Source: Synechococcus sp. KORDI-49
Lineage (GTDB): Bacteria; Cyanobacteriota; Cyanobacteriia; PCC-6307; Cyanobiaceae
Assembly (NCBI RefSeq): GCF_000737575.1
Contig: NZ_CP006270.1
Span: forward strand, 2,483,163-2,547,162
Length of the DNA stretch: 64,000 nt
Direction: 5' to 3'
The translations under genes and the position numbers were made by a program. Each line of letters opens with the position of its first letter. The stretch's first letter is position 1. This document shows, one piece after another, positions 18,144 to 27,290 of the stretch. The notes beneath the pieces were generated by a model. It was not told the origin of the DNA. It saw only the letters and a list, made by a program, of their open reading frames with translations, and did no database searches.

Positions 18144-19445
18144 TCAGGAGGCCTGGCGTGAAATGACAGCTCCGACCCCGTTGAGCTTGGCTTCGATGTC
18201 GTCGTATCCGCGGTCCAGATGCTGAAGTCCGCTGACCTTGCTGGTGCCGTCGGCCGCGAGGCCGGCCAGCACCATGGCTGCTGAAGCTCTCAGATCGCTT
18301 CCCTTCACGGGAGCCGCACTCAACCTGAACACCCCCTCAACGATTGCGGTGTTGCCGTCCACCCGGATCGAGGCTCCCATCCGCTGCAGTTCCCCCACGT
18401 GTTGCATGCGGTTCTCGTAGATCCGCTCGGTGATCACGCTCGTTCCGCGAGCCGTCGTCATCAGGGCCATGAAGGGTGCCTGAAGATCGGTCGGGAAGCC
18501 GGGGAAGGGCTGTGTGGTGATGTCGACGGCCGTGATCTCCTTCGGCGTGATCGTGATCCCTGTGGCGTCGATGTCCAGATGACAGCCGCAGTCGCGAAGT
18601 TTCTGGAGAACAGCGTTCAGGTGGTCGGGAACCACAGGCTCGACCCGCAGCCTGGAACGGGTGATGGCGGCAGCCATCAGAAAGGTGCCGGCCTCGATGC
18701 GGTCAGGGATCACCGGATAATCCAGGCAGCCGTGCAGCGACTCCACACCCTCCACCGTGATCACGGGGCTACCGGCGCCGCTGACCCTGGCGCCCATGCG
18801 ATTGAGCAGGTTGGCCAGGTCCTGGACTTCAGGCTCTTGAGCCACGTTCTCGATCGTGCTGGTGCCCTCGGCCAGCACGGCAGCCATGAGAATGGTTTCT
18901 GTGGCGCCGACGCTTGGGCAGTCCAGGATGATCGAAGCGCCCTTGAGGCGTTTGTTCGGGCCGGGCACGTTGGCGTGAATGATCCCGTGCTCAACCTGGA
19001 TCACGGCACCAAGAGCCTTCAGCCCCCGGATGTGCTCCACCACAGGACGGGCCCCGATGCGACAGCCTCCAGGCAGGGGCACCTTGGCGTGTCCGAGGCG
19101 GCCCAGCAGGGGTCCGATGCTGAAGAAGCTGGCCCGGAGGCTGTTGACCAGTTCATAGGGGGGTTCGGAACTGGACAGAACGGCTGCGTTGAGTCGGACG
19201 CGATCGGCCTGACGCTCCACCTTCACCCCGAGGGACACGAGGATCTCGCTCATCCCGCCGATATCCGTCAGATCCGGGACGTTGCACAGCTCAAGCGTGT
19301 CGGCGGTCAGAAGGCTGGCCGTCATCAGCACAAGGGCGGAATTCTTGGCTCCGCTGACCCGGATGGTTCCCCCTAAGGAATGTCCACCTGCAACAGTGAG
19401 ATGCGGCTTGAGAATCTCTTGAGACGCGATTGCCGCAGCCGTCAT
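18144..19445 (-). CDS. murA: UDP-N-acetylglucosamine 1-carboxyvinyltransferase
   Basis: First committed enzyme of peptidoglycan synthesis; it transfers enolpyruvate from PEP to UDP-GlcNAc. The 433-residue protein has SGAKNSALVLMTASLLT near the N-terminus, the catalytic cysteine at 128 in PGGCRIGARPV, PDRIEAGTFLMAAAIT, and PFPGFPTDLQAPFMALM. Fosfomycin alkylates this cysteine in other species. The start ATG is at 19445. Upstream lies a 158-base gap before the divergent tRNA-Leu. No other envelope gene is adjacent. Confidence 0.97.
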   Translation of the reverse strand: MTAAAIASQEILKPHLTVAGGHSLGGTIRVSGAKNSALVLMTASLLTADTLELCNVPDLTDIGGMSEILVSLGVKVERQADRVRLNAAVLSSSEPPYELVNSLRASFFSIGPLLGRLGHAKVPLPGGCRIGARPVVEHIRGLKALGAVIQVEHGIIHANVPGPNKRLKGASIILDCPSVGATETILMAAVLAEGTSTIENVAQEPEVQDLANLLNRMGARVSGAGSPVITVEGVESLHGCLDYPVIPDRIEAGTFLMAAAITRSRLRVEPVVPDHLNAVLQKLRDCGCHLDIDATGITITPKEITAVDITTQPFPGFPTDLQAPFMALMTTARGTSVITERIYENRMQHVGELQRMGASIRVDGNTAIVEGVFRLSAAPVKGSDLRASAAMVLAGLAADGTSKVSGLQHLDRGYDDIEAKLNGVGAVISRQAS

Positions 19446-19603
19446 CTCTACTGATTTCTTGATTACGGGCGCATTTTTGCAAGCACTCTTGAGACCGTCT
19501 AGACGGCCGGAGTTGAAACTGGTTGTTGCCTTCGCGCCTGTTGCTCAGGAGCCCTGATCGCCGATGCCGTATGTTCGTCTTGTCGCCTGAGCGACACACG
19601 CCA

Positions 19604-19687
19604 GCGGATGTGGCGGAATTGGTAGACGCGCTAGTTTCAGGTACTAGTGGTGGCAACATCGTGGGAGTTCAAGTCTCCCCATCCGCA
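19604..19687 (+). tRNA. tRNA-Leu (CAG)
   Basis: Acceptor arms GCGGATG/CATCCGC pair, with the D arm TGGCGGAATTGGTAGACGC. The anticodon stem CTAGT/ACTAG encloses TTCAGGT (anticodon CAG). A long variable arm, TGGTGGCAACATCGT, and T arm GGGAG-TTCAAGT-CTCCC follow, with discriminator A. The 158-base gap on its left (19446-19603) contains the murA upstream region and nothing else recognised. Confidence 0.97.
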
Positions 19688-19721
19688 CTAGCTTGTCGGT
19701 TATGAGACACCTACCGACTTC

Positions 19722-19970
19722 ATGATTGTCCTGAAGATCTCCAACGCTTCCGAGGTCGTCGCTTCCAAGGTGGGTCGTTTCCTGGAACGCCTCACTCCCG
19801 ATTCCATCGACAACGCCGCAGTCGAGGATCAGGTGATTCAGAAGCTGGTTGAGAATCTCGCTGCTGAAGGTCTCAAAGGCGAGATCGCTGCGATCAATGG
19901 GCTCGACCTCAGCGGCGACGATCTCTCCGTTCATAAAGGCCTGAAAGTGCGGAAGCACAGCAGCTTCTGA
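19722..19970 (+). CDS. Small conserved-looking protein of unknown function
   Basis: An 82-residue acidic protein starting MIVLKISNASEVVASKVGRF. The middle is predicted helical (SIDNAAVEDQVIQKLVENLAAEGLKGEI) and the end is basic (HKGLKVRKHSSF). No signal peptide, membrane helix or known motif was seen. The ORF has normal codon use, begins 34 bases after the tRNA and ends 26 bases before the methyltransferase start, so it is probably a real gene. No function is proposed. Confidence 0.7.
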   Translation: MIVLKISNASEVVASKVGRFLERLTPDSIDNAAVEDQVIQKLVENLAAEGLKGEIAAINGLDLSGDDLSVHKGLKVRKHSSF

Positions 19971-19996
19971 CCAGGACCACGGTCATTCCATCCACC

Positions 19997-20857
19997 GTGT
20001 CCGGGGCATCCGATTCCCTGATCAGCAGCCGCCGGAATCCGCTCGTGAAACGGCTCCGGAGCCTGACCACGCGTCAGGGGCGAGAGCAGCAGGGCCTGCT
20101 GTTGCTGGAAGGGACTCATCTGCTGCAGGAACTGCTTCGTCTTGGCCGCAGTCCGCTGGAGATCGTGGCCACGGAACGCTGGTGGGGGATCCACGCCGAC
20201 CTGGAACAGCGCCTCGATCCCACCGTCCAGCGCCAGTGCGTCACGGAATCCGTCCTGCAGGCAGCCCTCACCACCGTGACTCCTGACGGGGTGGCCTGTC
20301 TGGCACCGCTCTCCATGCTCCCCCGGCCTCCCTCCGCCCCGGATCTGATGCTGGTGCTGGATCGGGTCCAGGATCCAGGCAATCTCGGAACGCTCCTGCG
20401 CACGGCGCTCGCCGCTGATGTACAGCTGGCATGGCTCGGCTCAGGTGTTGACCCCCTCAGCCCGAAGGTGCTGAGGGCTTCCGCAGGGGCTCTGCTGCAA
20501 CTCCCTCACCATCGTTTCGGGCCCGATGAACAGGCTGCGCTGGATCAGCTCGAAGCACGGCTGATGCAGCTGGCCGAGGCCGGCATTCAGGTGGTGGCCA
20601 CGCTGGTGCCGGATGCGGCAGGCACCAGTCGCCCCATCCCCTACTGGCAACTGGATTGGACCCGACCAACGGCGTTGGTGCTGGGAACGGAAGGAGCGGG
20701 CCTGCATCCAAGGCTTCAGGCCTGCTGCACCCATGCCGTCACCCTTCCCCACAGCGATCGGGTGGAGTCTCTGAATGTCGCCGCCGCCGCGGTCCCCCTG
20801 CTCCTGGAGCGCCGAAGGGCGACAATGACCGCCACAACATCGCAGCAGTCCGGGTGA
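19997..20857 (+). CDS. TrmH/SpoU-family RNA 2'-O-methyltransferase
   Basis: A 286-residue SPOUT methyltransferase with a GTG start. The N-terminal substrate-binding domain (LISSRRNPLVKRLRSLTTRQGREQ) has the form seen in the RlmB/TrmH group. The SpoU catalytic domain has motif 1 LDRVQDPGNLGTLLRTALA, motif 2 ALVLGTEGAGLHP and motif 3 RVESLNVAAAAVPLLLE, which form the SAM-binding knot. The target, rRNA or tRNA, cannot be told from sequence. The stop overlaps the lpdA start by four bases. Confidence 0.9.
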   Translation: MSGASDSLISSRRNPLVKRLRSLTTRQGREQQGLLLLEGTHLLQELLRLGRSPLEIVATERWWGIHADLEQRLDPTVQRQCVTESVLQAALTTVTPDGVACLAPLSMLPRPPSAPDLMLVLDRVQDPGNLGTLLRTALAADVQLAWLGSGVDPLSPKVLRASAGALLQLPHHRFGPDEQAALDQLEARLMQLAEAGIQVVATLVPDAAGTSRPIPYWQLDWTRPTALVLGTEGAGLHPRLQACCTHAVTLPHSDRVESLNVAAAAVPLLLERRRATMTATTSQQSG

Positions 20858-22296
20858 GCGACGCCAGTTTCGATTTCGACGTCATCGTCATCGGCGCCGG
20901 CTACGGCGGTTTCGATGCTGCGAAGCATGCTGCGGAGCATGGCCTCAAGACCGCGATCATCGAATCGCGTGACATGGGCGGCACCTGCGTGAACCGGGGG
21001 TGTGTGCCCTCCAAGGCATTGCTGGCGGCCAGCGGCAAGGTGCGTGAACTGGCCGATGATCAGCATCTGGCGAGTTTCGGCATCCACGCCGCGCCGGTGC
21101 GCTTTGAGCGGCAGAAGATCGCTGACCATGCCAATCAGCTGGTGCAGACGATCCGCACCAACCTCACCAAGTCGCTGGAACGGGCGGGCGTCACGATCCT
21201 GCGCGGTCATGGTCGCCTGGAAGGATCCCAGCGGGTCGGTCTGCGCGAGCCGAGCGGCGTGGATCGGATGCTGCGAGCTCGCGACGTGATCCTGGCCACC
21301 GGCTCGGACCCCTTTGTCCCGCCCGGTATCGAGACCGATGGCCGCACGGTGTTCACCAGTGATGAGGCGATCAATCTGGAGTGGCTGCCGCGCTGGATCG
21401 CCATCATCGGCAGCGGCTACATCGGCCTGGAGTTCGCCGATGTGTACACCGCCCTCGGTTGCGAAGTGACGATGATCGAGGCTCTGGATCGGGTGATGCC
21501 CACCTTTGATCCGGACATCGCCAAGATCGCCGGTCGCCATCTGATCGATGGCCGCGACATCGATGCCCGATCCGGGGTCCTGGCGAGCAAGGTGACGCCG
21601 GGTTGTCCGGTGCGGATCGAACTGGCGGATTTCGCAAGTCGGGAGCTTGTGGAGACTCTTGAGGTGGATGCGGTTCTGGTGGCGACCGGACGGGTGCCGA
21701 GCAGCAAAGGGCTCAACCTCGAGTCTCTCGGCGTCGAGACCACCCGTGGTTTCGTGCCGATCGACGACGGAATGCGGGTGCTGGTGAACGATCAACCCGT
21801 TCCCCACCTCTGGGCTGTCGGCGACGTGACCGGCAAGTTGATGCTGGCGCACACGGCGGCTGCTCAGGGCACGGTCGCTGTGGACAACATCCTCGGCCAC
21901 AGCCGCCAGATCGATTACCGCAGCATTCCGGCGGCCACCTTCACCCATCCCGAGATCAGCTCGGTCGGCCTCACCGAAGCAGACGCCAAGGAGCTTGCGG
22001 CCAAGGAAGGCTTTCAGCTCGGAGCGGTGCGCAGCTACTTCAAGGCCAATTCCAAGGCTCTTGCTGAGCTGGAGAGTGATGGCCTGATGAAGCTTCTGTT
22101 CAACAAGGCCAGCGGCGAGGTGCTGGGGGCTCACATCTACGGTCTGCACGCCGCCGATCTGATTCAGGAAGTGGCCAATGCCGTGGCTCGTCGCCAGAGC
22201 GTGCGTCAGCTGTCCACCGAAGTGCACACCCACCCAACGCTCAGCGAGGTGGTGGAAGTGGCCTACAAGCAGGCCGCAGGTCAGCTCGTCTCCTGA
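20854..22296 (+). CDS. lpdA: Dihydrolipoamide dehydrogenase
   Basis: FAD-disulfide oxidoreductase that reoxidises lipoyl groups of 2-oxoacid dehydrogenase or glycine cleavage complexes. The 480-residue protein, from GTG 20854, has an FAD-binding [17 protein letters not shown], the redox pair Cys45/Cys50 in [13 protein letters not shown], an NAD-binding [19 protein letters not shown], and the C-terminal dimer domain with [14 protein letters not shown], which carries the catalytic His-Glu pair. The GTGA overlap with the methyltransferase stop suggests coupling. An earlier in-frame start at 20656 would run through that gene and was rejected. The E1 alpha of the pyruvate complex (pdhA) is at 29.7 kb in this window. 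Confidence 0.96.
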   Translation: MSDASFDFDVIVIGAGYGGFDAAKHAAEHGLKTAIIESRDMGGTCVNRGCVPSKALLAASGKVRELADDQHLASFGIHAAPVRFERQKIADHANQLVQTIRTNLTKSLERAGVTILRGHGRLEGSQRVGLREPSGVDRMLRARDVILATGSDPFVPPGIETDGRTVFTSDEAINLEWLPRWIAIIGSGYIGLEFADVYTALGCEVTMIEALDRVMPTFDPDIAKIAGRHLIDGRDIDARSGVLASKVTPGCPVRIELADFASRELVETLEVDAVLVATGRVPSSKGLNLESLGVETTRGFVPIDDGMRVLVNDQPVPHLWAVGDVTGKLMLAHTAAAQGTVAVDNILGHSRQIDYRSIPAATFTHPEISSVGLTEADAKELAAKEGFQLGAVRSYFKANSKALAELESDGLMKLLFNKASGEVLGAHIYGLHAADLIQEVANAVARRQSVRQLSTEVHTHPTLSEVVEVAYKQAAGQLVS

Positions 22297-22320
22297 ATCG
22301 ATCAACCCTTTACTTGAACC

Positions 22321-23206
22321 ATGGAGATCCGTCGTCGTCCCCCCAATCCGAAGGTGCGCGTGGCGCATCTGGAATACGCCGTTCCGCACGATGAGCAGGA
22401 ACCCAGGCACATCCTGGAGAAAATCGTCTGGGCCAAGGACCGTGAGGTCGATGCGGCGCGTGAGCGGGTCCCCCCTGGAGAACCTCAAGCGCCAGATCGA
22501 CGAGCTGCCTCCCACCCGCGACTTCATCGCTGCCCTGCGTTCCGCTCCGGTGCTGCCGGCCGTCATCGCTGAGGTGAAGAAGGCCAGTCCAAGCAAGGGA
22601 GTGATCAGGGAAAACTTCGACCCCGTAGCCATTGCCCGGGCCTACGCAGCCGGAGGTGCCAGCTGTCTTTCCGTGCTCACCGACAAGACGTTCTTCCAGG
22701 GCGGCTTTGATGTGCTGGTGGAGGTGCGACAGGCGGTGGATCTTCCCCTGCTCTGCAAGGAATTCGTGCTCAGTCCCTACCAGCTGTTCCAGGCCCGTGC
22801 GGCTGGCGCCGATGCCGTGCTGCTGATCGCCGCGATTCTCACGGACCAGGATCTGCGCTATCTGCGGAAAGCCGCCGCCAGTCTTGGCCTGGACGTTCTG
22901 GTGGAGGTTCACGACGCCGGCGAGCTGGAGAGGGTGCTGACCCTCGGTGAATTCCCGCTGATCGGAATCAACAACAGGGATCTCACCAGCTTCGAGACGG
23001 ATCTGACGACCACCGAGCGACTGACCGAGGACTTTCGACCTCGTCTTCAGCAGCAGCAGGCTCTGCTGGTCAGTGAATCCGGCCTCTTCAGCCGCTCTGA
23101 TCTCGATCGGGTCCAGGCAGCCGGTGCAGGAGCCGTGCTGGTGGGGGAGGCGTTGATGCGTCAGCAGGACGTGCAGATGGCCCTGACCACGCTGATCGGT
23201 GGATAG
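22321..23206 (+). pseudogene. trpC: Indole-3-glycerol phosphate synthase, split by a frameshift in a C run
   Basis: Tryptophan synthesis enzyme. The start and first 50 codons ([21 protein letters not shown], then [13 protein letters not shown]) are in one frame; the rest, from [22 protein letters not shown] to the end at 23206, is in another. The switch falls at a run of six C at 22470-22475; five would restore a continuous TrpC. Downstream the barrel is intact, with [37 protein letters not shown] and [12 protein letters not shown]. Either a homopolymer sequencing error or a true disruption is possible. An otherwise intact gene with normal codon use favours an error. The product has the cyanobacterial N-terminal extension. 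Type is given as pseudogene only because the frame is broken as read. Confidence 0.85.
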
Positions 23207-23248
23207 ATCCGACCGGTCCTGCAGAATCAACGTCTTCGGAGCAGTGCA

Positions 23249-23917
23249 GTGCTGATCAGCGTCCTCACCGGTTTCGCCGCCGGTGCTGTTCACGTGGTCG
23301 GTGGAGCCGACCATCTCGTGGCCATGGCTCCGTTCTCCCTGCGGAAGCCCCTGCCGGCCTTGCGGGCCGGCCTGGCCTGGGGGGCCGGCCACTCCGTCGG
23401 AGTGGTGGTGCTGGCGCTGATCGCGATCGGAATCAAGGATCTGGCCCACGTGAAGGCGATGTCTGCCTGGGCGGAGTTCCTGGTGGGCGTGGCTCTGCTG
23501 GTGGTCGGTGGCCTGGCGGTGCGAACCGCCTTCGGTCTGGAACTGCACAGCCATGAACACCATCACGAAGGTGACGCAATCCACCAGCACCTGCACCTGC
23601 ATGTCCGGGGTCAGAGCAACCACCGCCGGCATGCCCATGCCGCGTCGGGACTGGGGCTTCTGCACGGTCTGGCGGGGGCCAGTCATCTGCTGGCTGTGAT
23701 TCCGGCTCTGGCCCTTCCACCTCTCGGTGCCGCGACCTATCTGCTGTCGTATCTCTGCGGCTCGATGGCAGCGATGCTCGCCGTTGTGGCTGTGGTCTCC
23801 TTCCTCACCCTGCGCAGCGGCGCCAGGCTGCTGCCCCTCCTGGTCGGAGGCACCGGTGCACTCTCCATCCTCACGGGTGTCTTCTGGTTGCACCGCACGT
23901 CAGCGGCGATGTTCTGA
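23249..23917 (+). CDS. Histidine-rich membrane protein, probable nickel transporter of the Ni-SOD cassette
   Basis: A 222-residue membrane protein with about six hydrophobic segments, beginning LISVLTGFAAGAVHVVGGADHLVAM. A cytosolic or periplasmic loop between residues 100 and 130 contains 12 histidines. The HVVGGADHL and LLHGLAGASHLLA motifs resemble the metal-binding segments of NiCoT/UreH/HupE-type nickel transporters. It is convergent with sodX and sodN, ending 25 bases from sodX. This fits the putative transporter, sometimes called sodT, described next to sodN in marine Synechococcus. Nickel as the substrate is inference from the neighbours and family. The start may be a GTG or ATG within a few codons. 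Confidence 0.8.
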   Translation: MLISVLTGFAAGAVHVVGGADHLVAMAPFSLRKPLPALRAGLAWGAGHSVGVVVLALIAIGIKDLAHVKAMSAWAEFLVGVALLVVGGLAVRTAFGLELHSHEHHHEGDAIHQHLHLHVRGQSNHRRHAHAASGLGLLHGLAGASHLLAVIPALALPPLGAATYLLSYLCGSMAAMLAVVAVVSFLTLRSGARLLPLLVGGTGALSILTGVFWLHRTSAAMF

Positions 23918-23941
23918 AGGGGGCGTTCCGAGCGGCGTCGC

Positions 23942-24331
23942 TCAGCGCACCACAGACGTCACCTCGCCGATCAGCAGCCGAGAGGGGACAACCCCGAACT
24001 GACGGCTGTCCGTGCTTGCCCCAGGGTTGTCACCGAGCAGAACAAGACCCCCGTCCTGGACGTCCGCCATCCGCTTGATGATCCGGGTCGCGGGTCGATC
24101 AGGATGGCGTGCCACAACGATCGAGCCGAGGGCTGGAAGCGTCGCCCCGGCCTGCCTCGGCGTGATCAGAACCAGGTCACCGGGTACCAGGGTCGGTGCC
24201 ATGGAAAAGCCGTCGACACGCATGTGACGACGGCGAAACAGAAACAGGGCAAGCAGATCGCTGAGAGCTGCTTGCGGAGGAGGCTGGCCTATCTGAGGCT
24301 GAATGGGCTCAGGAGGCTGTGACCCAGGCAT
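23942..24331 (-). CDS. sodX: Nickel-type superoxide dismutase maturation protease
   Basis: A signal-peptidase-like S26 serine protease of 129 residues. The nucleophile is Ser43 in VDGFSMAPTLVPGDLVLI and the general-base lysine is Lys86 in ATRIIKRM. LGDNPGASTDSRQFG is the signal-peptidase box that ends the active-site groove. SodX removes the leader of SodN so that the mature enzyme starts with the nickel-binding histidine. The start overlaps the end of sodN by 23 bases, so the two genes form a coupled operon. Length is short because there is no obvious membrane segment at the N-terminus beyond LSDLLALFLF. Confidence 0.94.
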   Translation of the reverse strand: MPGSQPPEPIQPQIGQPPPQAALSDLLALFLFRRRHMRVDGFSMAPTLVPGDLVLITPRQAGATLPALGSIVVARHPDRPATRIIKRMADVQDGGLVLLGDNPGASTDSRQFGVVPSRLLIGEVTSVVR

Positions 24332-24782
24332 CGCTGCGGCCCTTGGACTGCCAGAACATGCCGTGGATTTTCTCCACAGCTGCCATCAGTTCCTCGGCTT
24401 TGGCCTGATCGATGTTCACCTTGCAGGCGCTGCAGAGCTTGGCTGCCTTCCAGAAGGTGTCGTGCAGGTCAGGGAAGGTGGCCAGGTGGTCGGGCTTGAA
24501 ATAGTCCGTCCAGAGAATCAGCAGCTCCTTCTTGGTCTTCTGGGCCTCCTCTTCCTTGATGGCCACGTAACGACCGAAGGTGTTGTTGAACGCGGCCAGG
24601 GCGGCGGCGTCGCCGGCAGCGGGTGCCTCCAGGCCCTTCAGCTTCTTGGTCATGGACAGCACCGCTTCGGCTGCCACACGGGCAGAGGCGGGGTCGTAAA
24701 CACCACAGGGGCCGTCGCAGTGAGCCTCGACAACAGGGGCGGGAAGGGCACTGACGAGGGCGGTGAGGGCCGAGCGCAGCAT
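24309..24782 (-). CDS. sodN: Nickel superoxide dismutase
   Basis: Dismutes superoxide with a nickel centre. Start ATG 24782 gives a 20-residue leader, MLRSALTALVSALPAPVVEA, followed by the mature N-terminus HCDGPCGVYDP. This holds His1, Cys2 and Cys6 of the nickel hook (residues 21, 22 and 26 of the precursor). The helical bundle that follows includes AFNNTFGRYVAIKEEEAQ, the pattern of the hexameric enzyme. Total length is 157 residues. SodX must cut after Ala20. An in-frame upstream start exists at 24824 but adds residues of no use. The upstream FKBP gene is on the same strand, 42 bases away. Confidence 0.97.
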   Translation of the reverse strand: MLRSALTALVSALPAPVVEAHCDGPCGVYDPASARVAAEAVLSMTKKLKGLEAPAAGDAAALAAFNNTFGRYVAIKEEEAQKTKKELLILWTDYFKPDHLATFPDLHDTFWKAAKLCSACKVNIDQAKAEELMAAVEKIHGMFWQSKGRSDAWVTAS

Positions 24783-24824
24783 CGGATAAGAGTGGGTTTG
24801 GCTTGATCTGAGCCTAACTGCCAC

Positions 24825-25433
24825 TCACTTCCTCACGTCGAGCAGCTCGACCTCGAAGATCAGCGTCGCGTTGGGGGGAATCACGCCTCCGGCGCCGCGG
24901 TTCCCGTAGGCCAGATCAGGCGGAATCACGAGTTTGCGCTTGCCGCCAACCTTCATCCCGGCCACGCCTTCATCCCAGCCCTTGATCACCCTGCCGGCTC
25001 CCAGAGGAAAGCTGAAGGGGCCGCGCCCGTAGCTGCTGTCGAACTCCTTGCCGCTCTCCAGCGTGCCGCGGTAGTTGACGACCACTGTCTGTCCGGGAGC
25101 CGCCTCTGCGCCGCTCCCGATCTCCAGTTCGGTGATGCTCAGTCCGCTGGTGGTCAGGCGGGTGTCGGGGCTCTCCAGGGGACCACCCAGAGCGGAAGCG
25201 TCGGCGAGGGTGTCGTCGGGTGCCATGGCGAAAAGCGTCGGGTTGGGGTCGTCCGGATCGAGTTCGAAGCCTGGGCTGGTTCTGGCTTTGGCCGTGCTGG
25301 GCCCGGAACTGATCTCAGACGAAACAGCAGTGTTGACGGTTGCGTTGACGGTCGAGGGCGCCACCAGCTGGCTGACAAGGGCCAGCAGCAGACAGAGAAC
25401 GCAGACGGTGGAACTGATCAGGATGTCGCGCAC
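24825..25433 (-). CDS. FKBP-type peptidyl-prolyl isomerase, exported
   Basis: A 202-residue protein. The N-terminus is a signal anchor ([22 protein letters not shown]), followed by a low-complexity Ser/Thr/Ala/Asp-rich linker to about residue 90. The FKBP domain has [21 protein letters not shown], then [38 protein letters not shown] and [11 protein letters not shown], all catalytic-pocket segments. It speeds proline isomerisation in the periplasm or lumen. The gene lies 42 bases upstream of sodN on the same strand, so a shared transcript is possible. Confidence 0.93.
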   Translation of the reverse strand: MRDILISSTVCVLCLLLALVSQLVAPSTVNATVNTAVSSEISSGPSTAKARTSPGFELDPDDPNPTLFAMAPDDTLADASALGGPLESPDTRLTTSGLSITELEIGSGAEAAPGQTVVVNYRGTLESGKEFDSSYGRGPFSFPLGAGRVIKGWDEGVAGMKVGGKRKLVIPPDLAYGNRGAGGVIPPNATLIFEVELLDVRK

Positions 25434-25470
25434 GGGAACCGGTTCGGACCGGCTGATTCTGCCCTCCGGT

Positions 25471-25800
25471 TCATTCCACCCGGTTCAGCTGACGCAGCTG
25501 CTGTTCGAGTCGATCGATGCGACCTCGCAGTTCATCGAGTTCCTTCTGGCTTGCCACACCGATGTCCTGGAGAAGGTTGTCGCGGTTGCGCTCCAGTTTG
25601 CGTTCCGCCTGCTCCTCCAATTCCGGCGTCTCGCCCCGCAGCGCCTTCATGACGTCGTCCACGAGGGCTGAGGCCTGGTTCGGATCCAGTCGTCCGCTGC
25701 TGACCCAGGCCTGGCTGACCCCGCGCAGCCGATCAGCCACCAGGCTGGTGGTGCCGAGGCCACGGAGCAGCAGTTGCTGGAGCGGATTGGCAGCGTCCAT
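25471..25800 (-). CDS. Coiled-coil phasin-like protein
   Basis: A 109-residue protein with an N-terminal helical half ([20 protein letters not shown]), a central [18 protein letters not shown] and a strongly charged C-terminal coiled coil ([13 protein letters not shown], then [17 protein letters not shown]). This pattern matches short cyanobacterial proteins annotated as phasin-family or PHA-regulator-like; the function is not known and no polyhydroxyalkanoate gene is nearby. It sits 37 bases upstream of the FKBP gene on the same strand and 48 bases from the divergent lnt start. Confidence 0.72.
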   Translation of the reverse strand: MDAANPLQQLLLRGLGTTSLVADRLRGVSQAWVSSGRLDPNQASALVDDVMKALRGETPELEEQAERKLERNRDNLLQDIGVASQKELDELRGRIDRLEQQLRQLNRVE

Positions 25801-25847
25801 CCGAGGGCGGTGAGACTCCAGGACAGGATGCCTCTGACCGGACGACC

Positions 25848-27290
25848 GTGACCATGGGAGATCACCGATCCCAGCCCTGGCTGCAGGCGCTCTCCGGTGG
25901 AGTTCTGGCCGGACTGGCTCCGGCTGGTCTGGGTCCCCTGCTGATGATCCCAGGCCTGGCGCTGCTCTGGTCCATCGCGGAGCGTCCTCGCCTGGCGGCC
26001 CTCTGGGGTGCTGTGGCGGTTCTGATCAGCCACCGCTGGCTGCTGTCCCTGCACCCGCTCACCTGGATGGGGGTGCCGTCTCTGCTCAGTCTTCCCGTTG
26101 CCGTGGCGATCTGGATGGTCTGTGCTGCCTCTGCGGCGGTGCTGGTGGGCCTCTGGTCGCTGCTGGCGCGCTGGTCCGGAACGCCGGTGCTGCTGCTCGC
26201 AGCGGTTTGGGGGGTCGCTGAGGTGATGCTGGCCGCTGGTCCACTGTTCTGGATCGGGGTCGGTGGCAGCACCCTGCCTTTGGATCGTCCTCTGGCGGGC
26301 CTCTCCCGTTGGATCGGAGCTGGCGGACTGGCGACCCTTCAGTTGCTCTGGGGATGGGCAGCCTGCAGCCTGTGGCGCTGGCGTCCAGGACGGCGGCGTC
26401 TGGCTGTGATCACCGTCGCCAGCGTGCTGCTGGCCCATGGCCTCGGGGGCCTGCTGCTGAGGGGTGCCGCCACGGGACAACCGGCATCGGAGCCGGAGCT
26501 CCTGCGGCTGGCGGCCTGGCAGCCGGCCATCCCCACCCGAGAGAAGTTCACCCCGGAGCGCCGGCAGCAGTTTCCATCAGCACTGCAGCGGGCTCTGGCG
26601 GAGGCCGATGAGCTCGGTGCCGGACTGCTGGTGGCACCGGAAGGCACCCTTCCGGTGGGTTGGACGCTCCCCGATGCCGCTCCACTGCCGTTGCTGAGTG
26701 GTGGCTTCCGCTGGGAGTTGGGCCAGCAGCGCAGCAGCCTGCTGCTGCTGGAGCCAGGTGGCGTCGAACCCCTCCCCCTGCTCGACAAGCATCGGCTTGT
26801 TCCGCTGGGGGAATGGCTTCCACCATTGCCACTGGGGCTCACCGCCGGACTCTCCGCGGTGGGCGGCCTGCATCCGGGAACACCATCCCGTGCCCTGGCG
26901 GGTTTGCAACCGGCTGGAGCGGCAGCGATCTGCTACGAGATCAGCGACGGTCGGGCGCTGGCGGCAGCCTCCGCGGAAGGGGCGCGCTGGCTGCTGGCAG
27001 TCGCCAATCTCGATCCCTATCCACAATTGCTGCAGCGCCAGTTCACGGCTCTCGGGCAGCTGCGGGCCCTTGAGAATGACCGGGATCTCCTGAGTGTTGC
27101 GAACACCGGTCCCACCGTTCTGATCAAGGCGGATGGCCGGGTCCATCCGCTGCTGCCTCCGCTTCAGGAAGGGGTGGCCCTGGCGGAGCTGCGGCCGCGT
27201 GCGTCAACGACCCTCTACGCCCGCTGGAGGGATGTGGTGCTGCTGCCGCTGTTGGTGGTCGGCATGCTGCGGCTGCTGGCATCACGCTGA
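25848..27290 (+). CDS. lnt: Apolipoprotein N-acyltransferase
   Basis: Inner-membrane enzyme that adds the third fatty acid to lipoproteins. The 480-residue product has about seven membrane segments up to residue 205, then a nitrilase domain with the catalytic triad Glu265 (VAPEGTLP), Lys314 ([14 protein letters not shown]) and Cys362 (ICYE), numbered from the first start. [14 protein letters not shown] lies in the usual place. A GTG at 25848 and an ATG at 25854 are both possible starts. The last 76 bases overlap convergently with mnmA. It gives the machinery to mature lipoproteins such as the sulfatase at 48.1 kb. Confidence 0.92.
   Translation: MTMGDHRSQPWLQALSGGVLAGLAPAGLGPLLMIPGLALLWSIAERPRLAALWGAVAVLISHRWLLSLHPLTWMGVPSLLSLPVAVAIWMVCAASAAVLVGLWSLLARWSGTPVLLLAAVWGVAEVMLAAGPLFWIGVGGSTLPLDRPLAGLSRWIGAGGLATLQLLWGWAACSLWRWRPGRRRLAVITVASVLLAHGLGGLLLRGAATGQPASEPELLRLAAWQPAIPTREKFTPERRQQFPSALQRALAEADELGAGLLVAPEGTLPVGWTLPDAAPLPLLSGGFRWELGQQRSSLLLLEPGGVEPLPLLDKHRLVPLGEWLPPLPLGLTAGLSAVGGLHPGTPSRALAGLQPAGAAAICYEISDGRALAAASAEGARWLLAVANLDPYPQLLQRQFTALGQLRALENDRDLLSVANTGPTVLIKADGRVHPLLPPLQEGVALAELRPRASTTLYARWRDVVLLPLLVVGMLRLLASR

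Noticed and set aside
20716-22632. Long minus-strand frame opposite lpdA
   Set aside because: Mirror of the lpdA coding frame; the product has no domain and is rich in His, Asp and Gly as expected of antisense.
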